From the NCBI GenBank assembly GCA_003693705.1, contig RBZT01000842.1:1-48676 (forward strand): DNA of 48,676 bases, in the 5' to 3' direction. Below, in pieces: positions 42,156 to 48,676 of the stretch (position 1 is its first letter; each line of letters begins with the position of its first letter). A program made the position numbers and the translations under genes. This DNA comes from Polymyxa betae. Taxonomy: Eukaryota; Endomyxa; Phytomyxea; Plasmodiophorida; Plasmodiophoridae. A model generated the notes under the pieces. It was not told where the DNA came from, made no database searches, and was given only the letters and a program-made list of their open reading frames with translations.

Positions 42156-43768
42156 GGAGGCACTATCCTGTGAGTACGCTGGTTACTGGTTTGATGCCGC
42201 GAATCTGTATCTAGAGACACTACACAGATTCGGAACCTGGAAGCTGAGCGAGCTCCCAAACGACCGTAGTGCAATCAACTGCAAGTTAGTTTTTTCAGTC
42301 AAAGCAAACACAGATGGTAGCATTAGAAATTCAAGGCCCGCTTAGTGGCCAAAGGTTTCTCCCAACGGCCCGGCCTCGACTACACGGAAACCTATTCTCC
42401 TGTTGCCCACATTGCATCCTTTAGATCCATTCTCTCACTAGCAGCACAACATAATCTTTACCTCCGACAAGTTGACATCGTAGGTGCCTTCCTCAATGGT
42501 GTATTGGACGAAGAGCTGTACTTGAGACAGCCTGAAGGGTTCGTACAGCATGGGTCGGAGCATCTCGTTTACAAGCTTGTGAAGGCGCTCTAAGGGCTAA
42601 AGCAAGCAGGGCGTGTGTGGCACAAACGTTTACACGAATTCCTAATTACAAGTTGTGTCTCACCCAAACAAAGGCCGATCCATGTGTTTACATGAAGAGA
42701 AACGCCACAGACATCGTGATTCTGGCAATTCATGTTGATGACATGCTCATGGCCCACAACAACAAGAAGATCGCAAACGATATGATAGCAAAACTATCCT
42801 CTGAATTCGAAACCATTGACCTGGGGGCTCCATCACAACTCCTTGGAATGCGGATCACAAGAGAAGGCGAAACTGGACCAATAACTTTAGACCAAGAAAG
42901 ATATACTGTGAAAATACTTTCCCAATTCCAGATGCTGAACAGTAAAGCGACCTCAACGCCCCACCAGCCTAATGTACACCTATCACGCTCGATGTGCCCA
43001 AATTCGCCAACCGAAGAAGAAGAAATGAAGGCGAAACCCTTCAAGGATTTAATCGGTTCTCTATTGTGGCTATCACTGAATAGCCGTCCTGATATCGCCC
43101 AAGCCGTTGTTTCATTGTGTCGTTTCTCATCAAATCCTGGAAACCTACATTGGACGGCGGCTAAGTATGTGTTACGATATCTCAACGGCACCCGAAATTA
43201 TGGCATTACATATCGAAACGACACCAACCACCGCGAAGTTTTTGCATACTCAGACAGCGAATGGGCAAATTGCCGTGACACACGACGATCGACAACTGGT
43301 TATGTATCCATGCACGCTTTAGGTCCAATTGCTTGGAAGTCCAAGCTTCAAAAATCAGTCGGAACGTCGTCCGTGACAGCCGAGTATCAAGCCTTATGTG
43401 ATACCGCAAGAGAAAGTGCTTGGATTCGACAGCTGTTCAAGGAGGTCGGATTTTGCATGCGGCATCCAACCACTATCAAGGAAGATAATCAGGGTTCTAT
43501 TTCGATGACCCAAAATCGCAGGACTGATGCTCTCACGAAGCATATAGAACTCAAGTACCATTATACGAGAGACTTGGTGGAACAAAAGAAAATTCAAGTT
43601 ATCTACTGCGAAACCTCCAAAATGTTGGCCGATTTCTTAACCAAACCAATCAACACCCAGAATCTTATCAGGTGTCGTGAACTTCTTGGATTATCTCCCG
43701 TTCGTTCGAGGGGGCGTGCTGGAACAGATCCTGAATTAGTAGAGCGCAGCCTTTCGTCACCTCCGTGA
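42156..43768 (+). pseudogene. pol: Ty1/copia pol 3' part: reverse transcriptase, RNase H
   Basis: Continues after the gypsy: EYAGYWFDAANLYLETLHRF, FGTWKLSELPNDRSAINCK, a frameshift near 42330, AKGFSQRPGLDYTETYSPVA, RQVDIVGAFLNGVLDEELYL, a TAA before GLKQAGRVWHK (42593), a second frameshift, then VILAIHVDDMLMAH with the catalytic VDD (42735), DLIGSLLWLSLNSRPDI, AYSDSEWANCRDTRRSTTGY and TAEYQALCDTARESAWI, ending in ADFLTKPI (43630) and running into the 3' LTR. Only two stops or frameshifts lie in the last 1.1 kb. Confidence 0.92.
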
Positions 43769-43848
43769 CCGCGCAATAAAACACCTCACTTGCTCTAGTT
43801 CTCATATTCCGAGTCCTCACTCTCTCCCTCTCCCTGATAGAACTAAGA
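43717..43848 (+). repeat. Ty1/copia 3' LTR (132 bp)
   Basis: Starts TGCTGGAACAGATCC and ends CTGATAGAACTAAGA; five differences from the 5' copy. The purine tract GAGGGGG lies just before it, and the TTATG duplication follows. Confidence 0.92.
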
Positions 43849-43853
43849 TTATG

Positions 43854-44101
43854 AGCATAAGGTTCAGAAGGGAGACATGAAAAACCGGGCGAATTCGTAA
43901 ATCTTCAGGAAGAATGAGCTCGTAAGCTACTGGGTTAATCAAGCGTTTGAGAATAAAAGGTCCGAGTTTTCGTTCCGATAGTTTGCCACAGGGTCGTTTC
44001 GAAAGAAGATCTATGGTTTTAACAACACCGTTGGAGAGAATCATGATAGAATAATAATCTATATTCACCCAGGTTACGCTAGATTGTATCATGTGAAGCA
44101 A
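43854..44101 (-). pseudogene. Ty3/gypsy integrase C-terminal fragment of another lineage
   Basis: The minus-strand frame reads GKLSERKLGPFILKRLINPV and AYELILPEDLRI then RPVFHVSLLNL, the GPY/F-like end typical of canonical Ty3/gypsy integrases, ahead of where a chromodomain would start. It differs from the family of copies 1-3, which lacks this exact block. Its other parts are not found near. It forms the right flank of the copia insertion. Confidence 0.75.
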
Positions 44102-44199
44102 ATTATTACTTTATTACAAGAAAATACAAGAATAGTTGGCAAGTTTCCAAGCTACAACGAGGCTGCGCTAAGAATCGCCCAAGGAGTCCTGCGGACACC

Positions 44200-44306
44200 G
44201 GGACGGTCTTTGGGGCCTGGACGTTTCCATGACTGAAATACAGATTTATTCTAGATTTTGCCTTCGTCTTTGCGTGTCAAATTCGTAGACTTTTACGATG
44301 ACTACA
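44200..44306 (+). repeat. Probable end of the gypsy copy 3 5' LTR
   Basis: The bases before gag resemble the end of the copy 2 LTR: GAAATACAGATTTATTCTAG here, GAATACAGAATTCATTTTAG there, both ending CTACA followed by a 10-bp palindrome and the gag ATG. The left limit is not visible; the 3' copy would lie beyond the right edge. Confidence 0.5.
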
Positions 44307-44316
44307 AAGAATTCTT
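44307..44316 (+). promoter_or_regulatory. Palindrome AAGAATTCTT at the primer-site position
   Basis: Perfect 10-bp palindrome directly after CTACA at the LTR end; the gag ATG follows after nine bases. Its partner in copy 2 is AAGACGTCTT, so the outer eight bases are conserved and the centre changed from CG to AT while keeping symmetry. Confidence 0.6.
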
Positions 44317-44325
44317 CCTATCAGG

Positions 44326-45352
44326 ATGGCTGTATTAACGATTGCAACTGATGACGAACCTATGCTCGATGATGAGGAGATAGTCTATCACCGGAGAACT
44401 CCAACCGAAGAAGACGACGAAACGGGCCAAGGGTCTGTTGAAGAAGTTGATGATGACCATAGTCAGCGAATGCTGAACAATGGCGACCACCAGGACACGG
44501 GCAATAGCCTCGGAGCGCCCAATAATGAAGAATTGGTGGATAACCATAGCCGCCAGATGACTGATGGCCGAACACGAAGCGTTCCTACGGCGATCTCGCT
44601 GTGGACGAGACGAACAAGTCTCCGGTACTCCGGAAACTGGATCGCAAAGCGATTCTAAAATTCGTCGACAGCAGAGAACGCTACCTGCGCAATTTCCACT
44701 ATGCAAACACAGCAAGGAATCCACGTTCGTTGGTTTCGATGGTATAGACGACTATGCTGGAGACGGTCTGTGAATGCGATCTGGCTATAGATGTTGACCA
44801 TGGCATCGAGGCTTGGATCACCCAGGCTTTGAAAGAGGATCGGTCGCAGGATTCACAGATCGAGAAGAAGATGAAGCAGATGAGGAAGAACTTGATGATT
44901 GAGGCCCCCAGTATCCGGATCACAGACCTGTTCGCCCAATTCAATAAAATTGTCAAAGACAATGGTTGGAAACATCTGAGGATGGGCAAAAGATGAAAAT
45001 TCGGTTCCTTGTGAATGCAATTGAACCGAAGGAGCTTAAAACTATAATTAAGAGCAAGATGAATCGAAAATTGAGCCCCGACTTGCGAAGCAGCCCACAG
45101 CGTTCCTGTTACTACTGCGTGAGAAGACCATCAACCATGAAGAAACGCGAACGCTAAGCAAAGGGAGGAAGACGACAAGAAGAAAACAGTGCGCAAACGG
45201 CAGCGCAATGATGGCCAGAAACCCCGTGAGATGACGAAGAACGAGAACAAAGCGGACCGGTCCAAGCTGAGATGTTTCAACTGTGGAAAATATGGACACG
45301 CAGCATTAAAATGCCCGGAAGGCCTGTCCAAAGAAGAGTCCACAAGCGGCTG
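44326..45352 (+). pseudogene. gag: Ty3/gypsy copy 3 gag
   Basis: MAVLTIATDDEPMLDDEEIV starts the acidic N-terminus; frames then change near 44640 and 44750. VCECDLAIDVDHGIEAWITQ and FNKIVKDNGWKHLRMG (44760-44990) match the central gag of copy 2. A Lys/Arg stretch and the knuckle CFNCGKYGHAALKCP (45272-45315, another frame) close it. At least four frameshifts. Confidence 0.8.
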
Positions 45353-45582
45353 AAAAAGCGCGATAATAAATTCAAGAAGTATTCCAACTACGCTATGGTC
45401 TGCAGGATTGGTAGTGTCCTACTTGGCGCATTAATCATCAGGGGAACAGATGAAGTCAAGGTCACAGAAAAAGATTCCAAAGGCGACGACGCCTTATCGG
45501 AAGATTTCGAAGATTTTGATGATATGGTAATAAAAAACCACACAGATGTCGAAGAAATCGAAGAAGGCCTGAAAACCTAAAT
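45353..45582 (+). pseudogene. Protease region of copy 3, motif missing
   Basis: AMVCRIG here equals the VCRIG that starts the protease region in copy 2, but the next residues are SVLLGALIIRGTDEVKV and then an acidic linker (EDFEDFDDMVIKN). No DSG or DTG loop is present, and about 400 bases are missing relative to copy 2. This looks like an internal deletion. Confidence 0.65.
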
Positions 45583-46377
45583 TTGCTTATTTTTTTATTA
45601 GATTTGGTAAATACCAAAATTAAACCTGCCTTAACTGAAGAAGCTAGAAGAAATGGATTACCAGAAGAATGGACGAGGAAACTCATCTGGCTCATACACA
45701 AGTATCGAGATGTATGGCGGGTGACGCTGAGCCCAGACGCACCGGCGAGAGTGCAGCCGTTTGTATCCCGGCTAATACCGCAAGCAAGGCCATTAAAATG
45801 TCCCAATCGGCGGTATAATTCAGATGATAGCAAATTTTTACGACAGTTTATCACAGAACTGGAAACCAACAATTTCGTAGAAGAAAACCCCAATTCAGAA
45901 TAGGCTTCCCCAGTTGTCGTTGTGAAGAAACAAGATGGCAGTAGAAGGATGTGCGTAGATCTGCGAGGAGTGAGCGCAATATCGGCAAGTACAGCATGGT
46001 CAATGCCATTCATGGAAGCCATAGTGAATAATTTAGCTGGATCCAAGTTCTGGTTCAAACTAGACGCGTTGAAAGGCTTTTAGATGATGTCATTAGCAGA
46101 GGAATGTTGTGAAATGTTCTCGTTCAAGACAGGCAGAGGAGTTTATACACCGAAAAGATCCATACAGGGCGCTCTGATCTCTGCTACGCAGTTTCAGGCG
46201 AGGATGACTGCAATATTTAAGAATCTAATTCAAGAATCTTTAATTGTATGGATTGATCACCTATTAGGGTACGCAAGTTCACTGGATATCTGGTTTAGTA
46301 CTCTAGAAACGACATTAAGACTAGCAGCTAAACATAATATTAAGCTGAACGTGAAGAAATCTGAATTGTTCACTTGA
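45583..46377 (+). pseudogene. pol: Ty3/gypsy copy 3 reverse transcriptase, catalytic Asp lost
   Basis: GLPEEWTRKLIWLIHKYRDV, a TAG near 45903, ASPVVVVKKQDGSRRMCVD, KFWFKLDALKGF, a TAG near 46083, MFSFKTGRGVYTPKRSIQG and LIVWIDHLLGYASSL. The catalytic pair that is IDD in copy 2 is IDH here, which should abolish polymerase activity. The frame ends with a frameshift near 46378 before FCGRIFTTGGV. Confidence 0.85.
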
Positions 46378-47197
46378 AGAGTTGAAGTTTTGCGGACGAA
46401 TATTCACTACGGGCGGAGTCACACACGACACCGCCAGAATAGATGCGCTGCTTGCGATTCCGCAACCAAAAACGGCCAGGGATCTGCAGCAGTTTCTGAT
46501 GGCAACACAATGGATGAGCAAGTTTATCCATGAATACAATAAAAAGGTTCATGTCTTACAAGATATATTGGAACTTAGTATGAAGGATCAACCATCGATG
46601 AACAAAAGCATAGCGAGGCAAGTCAGACTCTCCAAGTATGGATGGAGCCCAGATCATGCGCTCGTTTTCAAGAAGCTGAAGACAACGATAGCCAACAATG
46701 TTAAGCTGGCATATCCGAGAGAAGACATGGTGCAGTGCATGTTCACAGCTGCCAATGAATCGAGCACTTCAGGAATGGTGACTCAGATTCCAATGGAAGA
46801 TGTAAACAAACCTGTAACGTTAGAGAAGCATGAGCCATTAGGATTTGTAGGCCACCGGTTAAATAGATGTGAAATGAACTGGAGTGTTGCCGAGAAAGAA
46901 GGGCGCGCAATAAAAGACTCGATGCAGAAGTTGGATTATTTATTACAGATGAATCGACCATTCAAATTATTCAGCGATCATAAATACCTGATACAAATAT
47001 TTTCGCCAACGAATGTGTCAAAACCAACTGCTCAGAAGTTACAAAGATGGGCCCTTTACATGCAGCGATTTCACTACCAAATCGAGCACATCAAAGGAGA
47101 AGAGAACATTTGGGCCGATCTGATGACAAGATGGGAAGCGAAACCAGTTGATATGAAGTCCCTACGCATCAACTGGTCCGCAGAGTGCGCACAGTAA
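46378..47197 (+). pseudogene. Ty3/gypsy copy 3 RNase H
   Basis: A 271-codon open frame: KFCGRIFTTGGVTHDTARID, LLAIPQPKTARDLQQFLMAT, CMFTAANESSTSGMVTQIP, EPLGFVGHRLNRCEMNWSVA, LFSDHKYLIQIF and KGEENIWADLMTRWE. The first catalytic Asp of RNase H (FTDAN in copy 2) is Ala here. Length and order are otherwise complete. Confidence 0.88.
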
Positions 47198-47289
47198 CTG
47201 TCCCAGATGACCAGAGGATTAGACCTTTACAAAACTCCGGGTTTGTATAGCATACTGTAGAAGAAATACAGAAAATTCAGAAGAAATGG

Positions 47290-48282
47290 TTATCAAATAT
47301 TGACAGCCGAAAAAACATGAAGACGGTTTAATAGTCACAGATAAGAAAGAAGTGATAATTCCGTTAGAAGCAGAAGAAATAAGATGCCGGTTATGTTTAA
47401 TCGCCCATGATGGAGGAAACAGTGGACACCTCGGGTACCAGGCCAGCACGCAAAAACTGACGCAGTTTTTTTACTGGAAGAACTGTACCGAAAACGTAAA
47501 GACGGTATGCAGTTCATGCCTGCACTGCTTGCCCACCAGAGGAGGAATGAGGATTCCACGACCTCTAGGAACCCAGGTTCATGGTCAGCAACCGAATGAA
47601 TTGTTACATATGGATTGGATTTATATCTGGCCAATGAAGAAGAACGGTATTCATGAATACCAGTGGAACCAAATTCTACGAGATGACCTTGTAGGGATGA
47701 TAAAGATAACACCCGCAAAAATTCCTGATACCTCCGTGACAGTAGAGGCACTGATGGAGGGGAGGGCCCTGTTCGGAATACCAAAAATTGTGGTCTCTGA
47801 TATGGCGTCCTACTTTGTTTCGACGACTACGAAGGAGTTCGCCAAAAGGTGTAATAAGAAGCAGCATGTCACCACGGCATATGGACACTACAATAATGGC
47901 ACTTTTGAGATTATCAATAAAAGTTATTTAGCATTAATAAGAGCCCTATTGTCCGAACTCAGATGGGAGAAGGAATACTGGCCATGGCTGAACCGTTATG
48001 CTGAGCACACTATAAACCACAGAGGACAGAATCGTCTGAATGGTAATGCGCCAGTAACAGTGATGACTGGATTGAAACGTGACTAACCTCTTAACGAAAT
48101 TTTATGATTCCCAGTACGACGGAATTTTACAAAAATTGCGTTGACAGGAAGAGCGTTCAGATGAAAATTGAAGAATTGTGGGACATGCTAGACAGCATGC
48201 ACAAACTGCGCGACGAAAAATGTGCGTTCGCAGAATGTGTAGAAGACCATATTAGAAGCCTTACTCAAAAGTCAAACTGAAA
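47290..48282 (+). pseudogene. Ty3/gypsy copy 3 integrase, chromodomain deleted
   Basis: Zinc finger IAHDGGNSGHLGYQASTQKL with CSSCLHC; core LLHMDWIYIWPMKK, KIVVSDMASYFVST and YNNGTFEIINKSYL, all acidic residues kept; NGNAPVTVMTGL then a TAA at 48084. The remnant QMKIEELWDMLDSMHKLRDE follows and joins directly to VEDHIRSLTQKSN (48240-48280); in copy 2 the linker, GPY/F-like stretch and chromodomain (about 450 bases) lie between. Confidence 0.85.
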
Positions 48283-48407
48283 ATCTACTATTGTTTTTCA
48301 AGCTTTAATCCCAATGGGTTTGAATGCTGAAACTACAGCAAATGATCAGAAAGTCCGATTTTAGATGACATGATGAAATGTAAATCAATATAAATATAAA
48401 AATTTAT

Positions 48408-48566
48408 ATGATGACATTGATGACTGTTGACTGATGGCTGATGACTGATGACTATAAATGAAATTCGATGGTAGCGCTATGATGACTTACAATATAGACG
48501 AATTTTTATGACGAATTCGATGATCGGATCTGATAATGATGACCTTTGGATGATGAGATGACATGG
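48408..48566 (+). repeat. Degenerate GATGACTGATGAC repeat in the gypsy copy 3 3' region
   Basis: ATGATGACATTGATGACTGT, TGACTGATGGCTGATGACTG and later GATGAC/GATGAT units, in the same position after integrase as the tract at 41721-41870. To the right edge only a purine run (GGGGAGGAGAAAAGG, 48618) is seen, possibly the polypurine tract. Confidence 0.6.
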
Positions 48567-48676
48567 TGAATGTTGGTATTGCGTCCAATCCCGAGAGCAT
48601 AACACGTCTATACGCGGGGAGGAGAAAAGGCTCACACGACAGACAATCTCGCTGCCACCGCGAGCCAACACTCGAC

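Larger units (their letters stand above)
36522..42159 (+). mobile_element. Ty3/gypsy chromovirus (copy 2, 36526-42155), full length, nested in copia
   Basis: Two 197-bp LTRs enclose gag, protease, reverse transcriptase, RNase H, integrase and chromodomain in the Ty3 order; 5630 bp in all. The flanking four bases are GGCG on the left (36522-36525) and GGAG on the right (42156-42159), consistent with a 4-bp duplication with one change. LTRs differ at five of 197 sites, the lowest divergence measured in the window. A purine tract GAGGGGAG precedes the 3' LTR. Confidence 0.95.
33758..43853 (+). mobile_element. Ty1/copia element (33763-43848) with TTATG duplication, carrying a nested gypsy
   Basis: TTATG at 33758-33762 and 43849-43853 flanks two 132-bp LTRs. 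Removing the nested gypsy (36526-42155) leaves about 4.45 kb with the order gag, protease, integrase, reverse transcriptase, RNase H, which defines copia. Its LTRs differ at five of 132 positions. The right flank is a gypsy relic and the left flank a copia relic. Confidence 0.95.
44307..48676 (+). mobile_element. Ty3/gypsy chromovirus family copy 3, right-truncated by the window edge
   Basis: Same gene order as copy 2 but with two internal losses: no protease motif between gag and reverse transcriptase, and no chromodomain after integrase. Reverse transcriptase and RNase H have lost catalytic Asp residues. It therefore depends on others for movement, if it still moves. Confidence 0.85.

Noticed and set aside
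45462-46058. 198-codon minus-strand frame
   Set aside because: Opposite the reverse transcriptase start of gypsy copy 3, whose plus-strand motifs are clear.
1-48676. CRISPR arrays, operons, ribosome binding sites, tRNA or rRNA genes
   Set aside because: No regularly spaced repeats, no prokaryotic gene order, and introns and eukaryotic transposons are present; no tRNA cloverleaf or rRNA signature was recognised.

Overview
This window is eukaryotic and consists almost entirely of transposable elements, mostly broken and often nested inside one another. I see no bacterial operons, rRNA or tRNA genes. The organism is uncertain. An oomycete or related stramenopile is a fair guess, because the hAT, Harbinger and chromodomain-bearing Ty3/gypsy proteins resemble families common there, introns are short, and the telomere-like motif is CCCTAAA. 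This is family resemblance only; no search was run.

Layout. 1-871: the 3' end of a spliced gene with a ubiquitin-protease-like C-terminus. 872-2051: no clear gene, but a cluster of GCCTGTCTACCT repeats. 2052-5066 (-): a Ty3/gypsy relic that has lost its reverse transcriptase. 5315-8471 (-): a decayed multidomain gene with an acidic DDE-like motif, a SAP-like helix pair, a PD-(D/E)XK-like nuclease motif and a cysteine-rich finger; this is the least familiar thing here. 8483-8992 and 14588-15128: two short hAT derivatives with perfect 8-bp target duplications. 9240-13502: a Harbinger-type gene pair cut by a complete hAT element (9860-12330). 13735-14215: another Harbinger fragment. 17600-22200: a second Harbinger pair whose transposase is split by a third Harbinger element (18112-20779, TAA duplication). 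24295-27484 (-): an old Ty1/copia. 28428-28790: a hAT relic. 29486-32225: a well-preserved two-gene Harbinger element. 32469-33757 (-): a copia relic.

33763-43848 is a Ty1/copia element with 132-bp LTRs and TTATG duplication, carrying inside its pol gene a 5.6-kb Ty3/gypsy chromovirus (36526-42155, 197-bp LTRs). 43854-44101 (-) is the end of another gypsy lineage. 44307 to the right edge is a third member of the gypsy family, lacking a recognisable protease and chromodomain.

How it fits together: the elements fall into Harbinger pairs (DDE transposase plus a helper DNA-binding protein, convergent), hAT elements with their deletion derivatives, and three related chromoviruses plus copia elements. 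Every insertion with a clear duplication lies in or beside another element, so the window reads as a layered record of transposition. No element looks fully functional; Harbinger 29486-32225, the copia at 33763 and the gypsy at 36526 are the youngest-looking.
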